Below are positions 1 to 11,772 of a stretch of 46,107 nt of DNA, piece by piece (position 1 is the stretch's first letter; each line of letters starts with the position of its first letter). Location of the stretch: positions 289,844 through 335,950 of the forward strand of contig MNCI01024321.1 in NCBI GenBank assembly GCA_015680685.1, given 5' to 3'. Position numbers and translations under genes: made by a program. Under the pieces are notes generated by a model. It ran no database searches. It was not told where the DNA came from and saw nothing but the letters and a program-made list of their open reading frames with translations. The stretch is from Gnetum montanum. Its lineage: Eukaryota; Streptophyta; Gnetopsida; Gnetales; Gnetaceae.

Positions 1-480
1 GAGTGTAGCATCAGCTACCAATATGCATTGATAAATCTAGAGGATTCAATTAGTAGTCCCTGTGGTATCTATGTGAGTGGAGTAAGGGATGGACCAACTA
101 GCTTAGTTCAATTACATATCATTTATATAATTTTTTATAATTATTAGATTTAATAACAAAACCTTGGAACCTTAACAAGTTTTTTCCTTACATGTATTTT
201 AGGTTTGATAAACTTTATGGTATAGTTTTCTTAATTCATATTCTGGTTCTAAACTTGTTTGAGGGACTCATGTGATGTCAACAAACATGTTAGGACTAAT
301 GTTGTTATAGATAATATCAAAGCATAATCTTTTAGTTTTGATTTGATAATTATGGATGAAAAAGAACTTTGGTTTATAATGTTTTCATTTTAAACTTCTG
401 ATAGTCATCCATTATTATTGTTAGTGGCCTTGTGAAAAGGCCTTTTACAAGTAAATATAGGTAGGCCTAGTGGAATTGTT

Positions 481-1705
481 AAGAACCAAGCTTACCAGGA
501 GATGAAGGTAGAGTTAGAACAAGATAAGGTTGGATTTCAAAACCTTTAGAAGTAGATCAAGATGGTGGATGATACCTTGGTAAACCTAGGTCCTAAAATC
601 ACTCACCTAATTCATTATGTTCTCAAGGAGATAAACCTTTCTTAATACAAGTTGGGCCTCTATGCAAAGGATCAAGTAAAGTTGGTTAAAACTAGATTCT
701 TAGTTTTGGAGAATTATATGAATTGAATGCTAGTATTATACTAGGACCTCTTGTGGTCCCACCAAATAGTATAAGCAAAGGAATTTTTGGTTAACAACCT
801 ACCTATATTGGTAAAAGTCTTATAGAATGCTCTAGTTGAGATGAACAAAGGGATGATTGATCTAAAAAAAATGCCATTCTAAAGTTCTCTCTAGTAGGAT
901 AGCTCATAGAAGAGCCATGGTTATGGCTTGCATCAAGGTAAAGAAGCATAAAACATACAATGGTAAAAGAAAAAATGTCAAGATTGATACCTTTCTCCAT
1001 GATGTGCATATGTATCTAACTATGGTGGAATCCCACCAACCTAAAAGATGTCAACCACTTCTCAATATTTAACTAGCAATGCAAAGTGATAATGGCTAAG
1101 CTTCCTTTGCACTCAAGAAAAGGGTACCATGAAAAAGACCATGGACATGTGGGAAAAATTTAAAGTTACTGTAATCAAATAATTCTACCCTAGAAACTTG
1201 GATTGGGTAGCCAAGATAAAGATGAAAATATTAAAATACTTTGGTAAGCTAGAAGAATATGTGAAGACCTTCTAGGATTTGATGTTACTAATTTCTAATA
1301 TGAGGGATCTAGATCAATTTTAGAAATTCATTAATGGGTTACAACCTATTTGAAAATGGAATTGTGCCACCATTATATTAACACCCTGTTAGAGACCATT
1401 ACCATAACTAGTAAGGAGATGCAAGGTATATCCTCCCAATCTTAGAAAACAGATGCAAGATCTACTAAAGCTAGAAATGGACCTAAGAAAAACTAGCAAG
1501 GAAATCACTTTATTGGAAATCCTTCAAGTATTCAAGGGTCTTAGCAAAAGAGAAAAGACACTAAGAGTAAATGGTGACCTAGGGTTAAGAAACAATAGTT
1601 ATCTAGAAATTCCTTCAAGGAGACAATTCAATACTTTTTTTATTGAGAAAATCATCCAATGAAAAAGTATTCTCTTAGTTTTTGGAGAACTAAAAATAGG
1701 TAGGG
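481..1705 (+). pseudogene. Degenerate Ty3/gypsy-type gag (copy 1)
   Basis: The remnant reads as a retrotransposon capsid gene, which packages element RNA. From about 1117 to 1500, frame 1 carries a W-x2-F, FYPRN and ...INGLQP pattern typical of plant gypsy capsid domains. A zinc-knuckle-like motif follows at 1632-1670 in another frame, so there is a frameshift between about 1500 and 1632. The knuckle spacing fits CX2CX4HX4C, His is kept, but all three Cys positions read Tyr (TAC/TAT instead of TGC/TGT), with a TGA inside. Many TAG/TAA codons interrupt the rest. A lysine-rich stretch between capsid and knuckle is as expected. The start is not identifiable. The pol remnant nearby is on the opposite strand, so this gag may belong to a different element. 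Confidence 0.7.
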
Positions 1706-3635
1706 ACAAGCTCTTGATAAAGAACTAATGTTTCTAGAATATCATCTAGATCCACTTCTTCATATCACATATGATAGTACCTCTGGAGAGTAATGAAGAT
1801 TGGTTATCATGTTTCAGTTGTCTAAAATGTTTACCTAGAAAGAAAGAACTTCAAGTTTCCAAAAGATGATCATTAATAATTCACATCAAGTATAGTTGGC
1901 CCTAATCACTATAGGTTTGAGATAGATTACCACTTTGGCTAACAATGAGGCTAGTCAAAATTAGATGATCTCTTCCACAGTGTAGCGACTAAAAAATATG
2001 GTGTTTGAAAGTGAAGATCTTGATGTAGAATAATTTCACCTTAGAATTTATGAACTGCAAAAGGATCTGAGATGTCTTAGGTGATCTTATCAATTAACTA
2101 AGAACTTGAAAAATATATTACCAAGTAGAATATGCGAAAATGGATAAAAACATGCAAATACCATATTCAACATTGGATCTAAGAACAAACTGAGAGAATG
2201 CAGGGAATATGTAGAAAAAAATGTGGTCAAAAATAACTATAGAACTCTATATTAATGTTGTAAAAATTGTAAAATAAATTTGTATACAATAAATTTTTTT
2301 TTGGCTTTTAAAAGCCTAAGAGCACAAGTAGTTCAGAGTTTTCTCTAAAACTACCTTTTAAGATCTAGTGTAGGTAGGTAGGATGTGTTTTGCAACTATT
2401 CTGCATACATCCATCTTAATCAATCTACCTTAAGAAATAAATGCTATAATAGGTTCTATATGTTCTTTGTTATCAGTGCTAGATGGAGGCTACCAAAACA
2501 TTGTAAAGGACTTTGTGTGGTCTCTAGTTAAAAAGGTTTACTTGTTAAAAAAGATATCTCTACTCAAAAGGTTTGTGATGTGCCAAATGGTCCTGAAAAT
2601 GGTGTATATTCTTACTTAAATAGACCATGTATTCACTACTTCTTTGTTACTTAGGTTTTGACAGGTTTTATGGATGGTTACATAGCATTTCTAACTATTT
2701 TCATGGCCTAAAACTACAATGTCTATCATTACAGCATTTTTGACTAATTTTACAAGGAATGCTAGCATTTTTGACTATTTTCATGGTCCAAAAATGTAGC
2801 ATGTTTATCACCAACGTTTTTAACTATAATGAATTCATTCACAGCATTTTGGTAATGTATTTGAGAATTTAAAATTCAAATATGCTAGCTTAATGAAATT
2901 CATAGCTTATTTGACAGTATGTGTCACAAAGCTCATTTTACATGTTTAAAATGCTCTAGAATTTTGTTGAAATAGGGTTACAAGGTGAATTTTTGAAGGG
3001 AAATTCAAGGCATTTTTTTTCTGTTGAATCTAATTAAAATTACAATGCAAATTTGGCTACTTGGCTTTCCTATTTACAATAGAGGTTTCTTTGAGGTGTT
3101 TCATTAGCCCTTCTTTGTTGATGTTTTGAGGATCAACTTGAAAGACATCAATAAAGAATGTGAAACCGTATCGTAGATTCATCACCAATGCTTCCCTCTT
3201 CACACTTGATTCAATAGTTGTTAAATCATAGCAAATATGTACAATGACTCACATGATAACTCACTACTACAATTAGTCACATCCTTGTGATGAGTCTAGG
3301 ATCATCCTATAAACATAATTATAAGAGAACAAGAAAACAAATCAAATAAACATGTTATTGCAAGAGATTATAAGGGACAACAACAAATATTGGCTAACAT
3401 GAGTTATAATTAGTAGGACTTGAGAACACGGTATCATTGTTAGTTTACATATTCATACAAAGTTTGTAGTTATCTTGTCTAAAAAGAGGATCATGCAAGC
3501 TAACTTATTAAGGCTACCAAGGACATTAACGTCACTATTCTGTTCAAACTTGTAAATAAATACAAACAAAGGCCACAAGCAAACAAGTCAATGTTAAATA
3601 TAATAAGATTTAAGATAGGAATGGTTGATTGGATT
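1706..3635. other. Non-coding stretch between gag and inverted pol
   Basis: I see no readable gene here. It is AT-rich with loosely repeated words of the type ACAGCATTTTTGACTA around 2640-2840. On the - strand the part from about 3240 to 3635 is what follows the integrase remnant and would be the 3' non-coding end of that element. At 3248-3256 copy 1 lacks about 580 bp that copy 2 has. Confidence 0.5.
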
Positions 3636-5760
3636 GGTTAATTCATTTCCATCCATGCCTACCAATTTGAATGCTTCATTTCCATAGGATTTAGCAATTA
3701 AGAAAGGTCCTTCCCAATTAGCTGAGAATTTATCTTCATGTTCACGAACCACCTTAAGAATAAGGTCTCCTTCCTTGACTTTCCGCTAGTTTGGATCATG
3801 CCAGTAGTGCTATTTTTTTTCTCTTAATATTGTTTGATGTGAACAAGTATTTGTATTTTTTCCTCTTCCACCAAATCCAAGTCAATGGTATGCGACTCAT
3901 TTGTTTGTTCATTGTTAATGTAGTCAAATAGAGCTACCCTTAAAGATGAAACCTACAATTCAAGAGGAAAAGTAGCTTTACCTCCATAGACCAGGTTATA
4001 TGCTATGGAAATGGTTTCAGTTCTAAACATTGTTCTATAGGTCCATAGTATGTACAATAGTTGCTCATGCCATCTACATTTGCTGTTATTTAACATTTTC
4101 TTTATAAGGTTAATGATGATCTTGTTACTAGCTTTAGCTTGACCATTGGCTTGTGGATACTAGGGCAATGAAATTTTCTTTAATGTGTAATCATTAACAA
4201 AAGGATTACGTTTCTTGGCTACTAAAATGTGGCCTATTATCTGTGACTATGGTTAGAGGTAGGCCAATGCAAGATACTATTTTATCTAGAATGAATTTAT
4301 AGACTTGTTGTGATGTTATTTTCTCAAAGAGATAGCTACAACCCACTTTGTGAAATACTCAGTTGTAGTGGTAATAAAGCTATGTTTTGTAGAGGATTTA
4401 GGTGTTATTGGTCCAATTATATTGATTTCCCATCATTGGAATGACCATGTAATCTGAGTAGTATGTAACTTTGTTAGTGGCATGGGTATGAGGTTGCTAT
4501 GCCATTGATAAGCATCATGAGTTTTTACCTTTTGAAAGCAATCACTTTTCATACAGAGCCAATAGTATCCTAGGCATCTAATCTTAACAACCATTAATTT
4601 AGGTCTTATATGTCCCCCATATATGCCATCAGGTACTTGTTCTAGGACCGTATGGGCTTCTACCTTACTTAAGCATACTAATAATACACCATCGTAGAAC
4701 TTTCAACATAATGTATTATTAGCCACAATGATATATTGTCATGATCTTTTGCATACAACATCCTTCTGAGTAGCAATTAAGTGTTGTGGAGGTTCACCAT
4801 GCATGAAATAAAACTTAATGTCATCATACCATTCATGTTGAAGAATGTTATCTACAATTGCTATGGAATTTCTTTTGGTGTTTTGCATGATGGGATTAGC
4901 ATAGTTTTTTGTCATTGAGGGTAATTTGCTATACACATCAGGTTTCATACTTAAGGCTAAGGTAGCAATGGCATTAACTAGTGTGTTTTTAGCTTAGGGA
5001 ATGTGTTGAATGTTAGAATATGTAAAATGTAGCATGAATGTTTTGGCTAAGTCATAGTATGCTTGTAAGTGTTTAGCTTTGTAACCATATTTCAGTTACT
5101 TGGTTGATTACAAATTGAGAATCACCTTTTATGATTAAGCATGTAAATCCCCAGTTATGAGCTATCATCAATCCTCTGATTAGCCCTTCATATTCCACCA
5201 CATTTTTAATGCGTGAAAACTCAAAATGATAGGTACAAGATTGAATTTTACTAGAAGAAAATATGATGATGATGGTTGTGCTAGCCCCATGTGTAGTTGA
5301 GGCTATGTTGAATGCATAATGGTCTCATAACCTTCAGGTACAACATTGATAATGTTAACATGTTCATTAAGAAATTCAGGATCTATGGTTGTGTTTTCTT
5401 CTAAAGGAGAAGTGGTTAACTGTTTAACTATGGCTTGACCCTTTGTTGAGGCTTGGGAAATATAGTGTAGGTCGAATTTGGCTATTATGGCCTTTCACCT
5501 AGCTATACAGCTACTCTCATGAATGTTAGATGTGATGATCCTTAATATTTTGTCTCTACATATGACATTAACTTGACTCCTAAATAGTTAATGCCTCCAC
5601 TTCTTCAATGAAAAGACTAAAGCTAAACTATGCTTTTTGAATTTGATGTATTGAGTCTCATAGGCTACTAGTGCATGGTTGAAGTAGTAAATAAACAACT
5701 CTGCTCCACCATCTCATTTTTGATAAAGCAATGAGGCTATATGAACAGTCTATAGAAAAC
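3636..5760 (-). pseudogene. Degenerate pol 3' part: RNase H, second RNase H, integrase (Tat-like, copy 1)
   Basis: Read on the - strand, order from high to low coordinate. At about 5740-5480 is the end of RT with a first RNase H (words such as LALVFSLKKWRH). At about 5200-4980 is a second RNase H-like region ending in ...NIQHIP. At about 4700-4500 is an HHCC-type integrase zinc region with GYYW and DC motifs. From about 4460 is the integrase core with ...IIGPITPKSS; the first catalytic Asp there reads Asn. A C-terminal GDLILK...NWEGPF region lies at about 3790-3690. Two consecutive RNase H domains before integrase are known from the Tat lineage of plant Ty3/gypsy elements. Most of RT, the protease and any gag are missing upstream (above 5760). 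Numerous stops and frame changes make it non-functional. Confidence 0.8.
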
Positions 5761-8391
5761 TCTACATGGAGAAATACATCAAACAATCCCTGTAAACATC
5801 CCTTCCCTTAGTCTCAGTGTTCTTCTACATCCCTGCAACCTTGACTTGTAACTAAATAAAGTTAGTATAAAGTTGAGTAAGAAGTCTTTATAGTTCCTTT
5901 GCTAGATGGTCAATAAGTACTACATTGAAAAAGAGAAATTGGGTACAAAGCAACCTGCATTAATAGTTAGTCTCATACATTCTCTAAGTAACACATGCAC
6001 ATACAATATCACATATAGTATTAACATAATCCCTACTAAAGTGAGAAAATAACTAACACATAGTTGCCAATATAATTAGTTAGGCATAATCAATCATATA
6101 TCCATTACATCACATGTCTTTCACACCTCATGTATTTTCACTATCATACCCATGCATTTAAACACATACCATACCATTAAGCATCACATAGACTATACAT
6201 TTATACATTAATCACAAGACATATTACCATTATTATGACTTAAAAAGTGAAACTAACATATACACATAACCCATGTGGTTATTATACCAACATATACACA
6301 TAACTCATGTGGTCACTAGCATATCCTCACTTAATTGTGCATGTGAAACATTTCCATGAGCACTCATAATTAATCCTTTGTCTATAGGTCTTTTATTAAT
6401 ATTTTATTTACTCAACCAATGTTGGGGTTCTTCAACCTATGACATGCAACCACTAGTGTTCTAAAGGACTAACTATAGGAACATACACATCTATATCATG
6501 TACTAGTCATAGGGATGAACACATCCATGCTCTCCACTTTTAAGATAAGGCTTATGAAAAGAGCCTCATTGATGCATCATAGTAGAGGCCAAACCATANA
6601 AAGAGCCTCATTGATGCATCATAGTAGAGGCCAAACCATAACTACCTCCATGGTACCTCATCACCAACCAGTCCATACTCTCATGTTAGCACTACTTGCC
6701 AACAACCATTACAAATATCATCACAAAGACATGCACTAATTCAAGCTAACTTAAGCCATCATATGTTGCATTCGTAACAAATCCCAAGTAAACATATAAC
6801 ATGACTACACATATCCTACATTAATAGTCACACTCACTTTATGAAGATAATTACACAACATGGTATAACAAAATTTCTTGTCGTAAGCATACCCCTTGTA
6901 CTACATATAATTTCATAGTAATGACCACTAATGTAGCCTTCAAAAAGGTCAATGCAAAAAGATTAAACGAATTCCATAATTTGAAATTACGTTGAAAGAT
7001 GATACTAATGATATTAATTTCACCTTAATCAAATTCCTAGAGACAAAGTTATGTGTATTTAAAGTTTATTAATAAAATAAGAAATAATAATGTTTAATTA
7101 CTGCAAGTGATAATCAAAACTCCTAGAAGCACCTTGAACAAAAAACATACTCATAATACATAATACTGAAACCATGCTGGTCACCTCAACATTACATCTA
7201 ATTTTTTCCAAGTTTCAAACCATTCCATTCATTCCATATTTATTCATGCTTTGACAAACGTACAGACAATTTTTTACGATCTAATAAATTATGTATACAA
7301 ACTCAATCTTTAACCTGTTTACCCCACATGCCCATATTGCATAATCATATATACTGATCCAACACAAAAATATAAGGAAAAAGTAAAGAAAACCCACTAA
7401 TTAAATTTGCTAAAGAAAAAATTTTGAAATAAACACAAAACTCTTAGAAATTTGACAAGACTTTATTTCACTTCAAATAAATCCCATAGATACATATACA
7501 TGACCACAATAATCCTAAATCTAAGTTCAAAGGAAAGCAAAATTCATCCCCCAAAGCTAGAAATTTACAAAAGGCTTAGAATAAAAGAAACATGCTTAAT
7601 ATCAAGTTTTGCTAAAGAGAAACAAAGAAAACATGAATGCAATGTGAAAGCAAGAAGAAAATGATAAAATTGTTTATATAATGGGCATATTTTTTTCCTT
7701 ACTTCTCATCAACATGTATGCCACATAAATTTTAAAGCTAATTTACTTTTTATCTTTTAAAAAAATTTATACACATTTTCATAAGCTTAATTGTTATTTT
7801 TCTCTTTCAATACCTTGCACTTTTAACACACAAAACAAATGCGCTATAATTCCAAATCAAAATTTGTTTGAATCTATGAGATCTCTATTAAATACACTAT
7901 GCATCTACATGTTAAAATCACATCCAAGCATCACACAACATAGTGCTACAGCTCAAATGTATAAATACCGAAATTATACATAAAGCATAAATACATACCC
8001 AATAGTTGCTCTTGTACCCAAATCAAATATCCTTGCCAACCACACTACTTGTTTGATAGTTAAGCATGTAAAGACATCATAAGCATATCATAAAAGCTAA
8101 GGCATCATAATATATAAAGTGCAATCATAGTCCCCCACACATATATAAATCATAGTATACTTTCATAAAGATCTTGAACATGCAAATTACTACATAAACT
8201 TCAACAAAATAATCACTTTAATGGAATAACGGTGAAATTTTAAATTAAGTAAATAAGCAGGTGGGCATCAAACATATTGTTTACAAGGATCTTATTTGCA
8301 GGGCCTAAAATCGTACATCAACCTTACGAGTTTGGTCTAAAATTTTAATTTTGCTTCCAGTGCCTTTCTGTTATATCGTATAAAACCGCTT
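5761..8391. other. AT-rich non-coding part of the duplicated block
   Basis: About 2.6 kb with no believable gene. Short words such as CATATACACATAAC(C/T)CATGTGGT recur close together (6255-6315). Short ORFs here (for example 7452-7664) are Lys/Ile-rich and look like chance. It could be leader or LTR sequence of the - strand element, but I found no primer-binding site or paired LTR to show it. Confidence 0.5.
6558..6640. repeat. 42-bp tandem duplication containing an N
   Basis: A 41-bp unit (6558-6598) is followed by a single N at 6599 and then repeated exactly (6600-6640). Copy 2 of the large block has the unit only once (about 41095-41135). A perfect repeat separated by one N is what a failed overlap at a contig join would give, so it is probably an assembly artefact. 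Confidence 0.9.
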
Positions 8392-8574
8392 TTATGTGTC
8401 TTTCTGTAGAATTAGTTGATCGGAATACGAGCCCAAAATAAGAGATATATTATTGCACTTGCTGGAAAAGGTACGAACAAATGCTGTACCTTTTGAGCCA
8501 TGCAGAAGCAGTTGTCCGTGTGAAGACGGAACACAAGACTTCTCCATTATTGCAACCTTGCATTCTGCTTCCAA
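8392..8574 (-). CDS. Possible first exon of an unknown gene
   Basis: This 60-codon - strand frame begins with ATG at 8574 in a less AT-rich stretch. Its first 38 or so residues have ordinary protein composition (start MEAECKVAIMEKSCVPSS). A splice-donor-like AAAAG|GTACAG lies inside at about 8486-8476, and the AT-rich 3' part beyond it would then be intron. The N-terminus faintly recalls the start of plant BAHD acyltransferases, but no catalytic motif is present, so I do not assign it. Its 3' part lies in the duplicated block (up to 8453), whose transposon remnants would be intronic or would break the gene. It may equally be chance. Confidence 0.2.
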   Translation of the reverse strand: MEAECKVAIMEKSCVPSSHGQLLLHGSKGTAFVRTFSSKCNNISLILGSYSDQLILQKDT

Positions 8575-11359
8575 AACTGGAATTTAGTTAGTAGTCAGGA
8601 AGAAAGCTCCAGAGTAGTAGGATGATCGCAGGCTAAGGGGTTTTCAGAGTAAACGCAAGATACAGTATCATCCAGGCCCGCCAAAACTTGCAAGTATCGT
8701 CCACCAACAAAGCATATGCATTAAGCATAATGGTGTTTTACTGTTTTCAGCCAAGGCTCAGAGAAGAGATAAGGTATTACCCAGTTCGATGGAAAAGCAA
8801 AATTAGAGTCTTATAATGTTAAAAGGCAGTTAAAATACAGAGTTCTTGTCTGTAATACCACAATTTTAACCCGATTATATAATCATGCCATCACACTACC
8901 ATAGCAAGTCAGTATTCCTTGCAAAAACATTCCACGGCGCATGCTCAGCAATTGTCCGAAACAATTTTACAAGACTAATGTACGCCAATCATTTGTGCCA
9001 ACAGCACCGCCTGTGAGGCTGGTATATTTTTACATCAAAATCATTGCACACTTTCACAGGCTCTTGCGCGTAAATCCCTAACAGAGACATGGTATGGCTT
9101 GCAAAATGACTTCTTGCACCTCAGCCGTTACCGTCCTTTAATTTGTTAAAACCTCGACACTCTCAATTGGGTTCAATTGGGTTCAACCTATGCGCCGGAG
9201 ATTCGGGATTCGGATAAATTTTGACGAACTGTTCGCGTTGGATTCGGGAGTGCGTACAGAATCGCATTAATTTCGGATAAATTTTGACGAACTGTTCGCG
9301 TTGGATTCGGGAGTGCGTACAGAATCGCATTAATTTCGCAATGGGTACGTATTTCATAATTTCCAATGAAATGTTGTCTGAATTTGTAGATATACATTGA
9401 AATGGTCACCTTGCCTTGCCTCGTATTGTTCTTGCCTTTTTAGTTCTGCATTTTGCATTAAAATCTTACGTATCTTTAAGTATCTTCTCCTGTTTTGAAT
9501 CATGCCAAAAACTTCATAATCATACCAAAAACTTCATTTCATTGTTAAGTGGCAAGCAAGCAATGATGCCATGAGACGGAACACAGAAAACAAGTGAGTA
9601 CGAATAAATAAACAAACACACGGAAATCACGAAAGGGCTACTATGGTAACCAAACAAGGGGCGAGTATGGGTCATACGGAAATCAAGTTTTGGACGGGGC
9701 GTGCGAGGAAAATGTTGCATTTGCATGGATTCGCCTGCCTTTGGGAGCGTCAAAGGTTCCGCCATGACTCACACACTCACGCGTGTTTATTGTTCCTTGC
9801 TGATTTTTGCTCTTTTTCTCATCTCTGCTGGAAAAAAACAAAAAACAAAACAGGGTCATCGTCATGGGTCATGAGTCATGAACATGATGACGGATGGATG
9901 CTTGTTCAACTTTCCTAAAAATCTGTTCGCTTATAAAGCAACGAAGCCCACCAAACCCACCAGCACATGGCCAATGGCCATATGCAACCTCATGGCCCTC
10001 TGCTTTTACTTTCCCCTTCATCATGATTAGTGCCGATTTTTCGGCATCTGAAAGGTTTTTGATCATTGTAGGTGAGGTGAGTTAGTGGGCTATGTCTACT
10101 TTAGTTAACTTGTGTCTTCTTATAATGCGGTCATCTTCAACGTGGCCCTATGGCGCTACCCACAGGTAGTCCCTAGGGTGCTACTCACAGGTAGGTAGGT
10201 AGTCGTTGAACAAAAGTATTAGTAGACCTGATTTGTCATAAATTTGGTTGAGGCTAGAGGCTTAATTTCATTTTTGGAAATATTGGATTGAGTAACAAAA
10301 GGTTTCATTTTATTGCTGTCATTTTGTTGTTGCAAAAATTATATGTTTGGCCAGATTATGGCTCCATACTTTTAGCAAATTTTCTTGCTTCAATTTAACG
10401 GTGATATTGCAATCTTTTGTGCAATTTTTAAGCATTAACAATATTTTGGATTTACATTGTACTTGTTCTATATTTTACAATGTATTTTTATGATATATGA
10501 ATTTAATTTTTTTAAAAAAATTAATATATTAAAATTTTCTCTATCATGTCCCCGGCGACGAACCCGTCCCCACTTTTTCGTGAGGCACACGTACCCAAAC
10601 ACGTTCAAAATCATGAATCTTCAGTTCCTCCTCGCTTCCTTGCTTCCACGAATCGGATTCTTTTGATGCATAGGGTTCAACATTATTTACAGCGGCTGAA
10701 GTGCGGCTTGCCTCACCGTGTAAGCTATACCTAAGGCTGTGACTTACAGGATCGAAGATACAATTATTTAAATGCGTTTATTTCGATCGATTTCACTGTC
10801 ACGTCAAATAATTTTGAAGGCAAAGAGTCAAGCCTATGATAGCCGACCCAAGCAGAGTTCCAATGGCATTATAGTCAGACAAGAATATTGAGAAACTAGA
10901 CCCATCATTCAACTTTTGGAAAATCTTAATAGTCTAGAACCTAGACTCACCATTAACTTTATGGACAACCTTAATAGCGTGGATCTGCCGTGAAATAACA
11001 AGTTTTGACGAGAGAGTTACAGCCCATATAACTATCACACCAAAAGCAAACTAGAAACCATAAAGTCACGGCATACTTAATTAGAAAGCCACCGCGTAAT
11101 TAAGAAGCTGTGCTGGCGGTGGTCTTGGCCTGTGATTGCGATAGGTTAGGAGGTTAACTTCACAGTATATCGTCACAAGGGAGTTGATAAGTAGAGTAAA
11201 TGTCATTGTAACCCAACTAATACAAAGTCCTCGTTAAATATTTTATCTAATTTAAGAAACAATGTCGATCCAACCATGAGGCAGGCAGCTTGTGATGTCT
11301 TGTGCCCCCACCAATTGTGGTTGTGGGACCATCAAAATGGATTATATATAATTTTTCAA
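8575..11359. other. Single-copy-looking region without a demonstrable gene
   Basis: This stretch is not repeated elsewhere in the window and is less AT-rich in places (about 8900-9350 and 9600-10100). It has several short overlapping ORFs on both strands (9520-10085) that support no domain and look like chance. Also seen are a small imperfect repeat CTAC(C/T)CACAGGTAG at 10156-10193 and an AT-rich spacer at 10440-10540. It could hold promoter or 5' untranslated sequence of the possible - strand exon at 8574. Confidence 0.4.
9209..9334. repeat. Perfect 63-bp tandem duplication
   Basis: The unit starting TTCGGATAAATTTTGACG at 9209 is repeated exactly from 9272, period 63 bp, two full copies followed by a TTCG start of a third. 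As 63 is a multiple of three, - strand frames carry the same 21 residues twice. A shorter slip, CAATTGGGTT twice, lies just left of it at about 9165-9184. Confidence 0.95.
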
Positions 11360-11542
11360 TACTCTTTTCCATTAATATAATTTTTCCATTTTCCTTGCTT
11401 AATTCTTCAGTGCCAATTATTTATTTGCCAATTAATTCATTATTTGAGTATTTATAATATTTTTGGTATATTATCCATGAAAACAGTAAATGTAATAAAT
11501 TAAGTGTTTGTATTTTTATGAAATCTGGGAACGGATGTCACA
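11360..11542 (+). repeat. Truncated 5' LTR of the chromovirus
   Basis: This 183-bp segment aligns with 20102-20285, the last part of the 3' LTR. To its left the sequence no longer matches, so about 325 bp of the LTR start is missing. It ends in GGATGTCACA directly before the primer-binding site. Confidence 0.9.
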
Positions 11543-11543
11543 T

Positions 11544-11556
11544 TTGGTATCCAAGC
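11544..11556 (+). other. Primer-binding site, tRNA-Met type
   Basis: The bases TTGGTATCCAAGC, one base after the LTR end, match the usual plant initiator-tRNA-Met primer site (TGGTATCAGAGC) except for two positions. Reverse transcription of the element would start here. Position and sequence agree with a chromovirus. Confidence 0.85.
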
Positions 11557-11772
11557 AAACCACAATTCAAGAACCAAAGTGGAAGAAAAATAGTATCTTA
11601 TTATTATTGTTTTCAAGTACATTTAGGAAAAATAATAATGTGGAGGAAAATATTATTTTATTTATTATTTTGTAATCAAGAGGAGTGAGAGAAAGTACAT
11701 CTAAGTAAGATATAGAAAAGGAAGAATAGGGGAAAGAAGTAAAATGGGAAAATAAAGAAAAGGCAACTGTAA

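Larger units (their letters stand above)
1..8453. repeat. Large duplicated block, copy 1
   Basis: This block is repeated in the same orientation at 33989-42946. Both begin with the same GAGTGTAGCATCAGC words and stay alignable until the shared AGAGATATATTAT (8441-8453 and 42934-42946), after which they differ completely. In a 120-bp stretch compared by hand (7921-8040) I counted 3 differences. Copy 1 starts at the window edge, so its true left end is unknown. Differences include about 580 bp present only in copy 2, a 42-bp tandem duplication only in copy 1 (6558-6640), and small indels near 8250 and 8370. The block contains a dead gag (+), a dead pol part (-) and long AT-rich non-coding DNA. 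Confidence 0.95.

Noticed and set aside
9520-10085. Cluster of short ORFs on both strands
   Set aside because: They overlap each other in both directions, show no domain and no splice support; the less AT-rich composition alone makes stops rarer.
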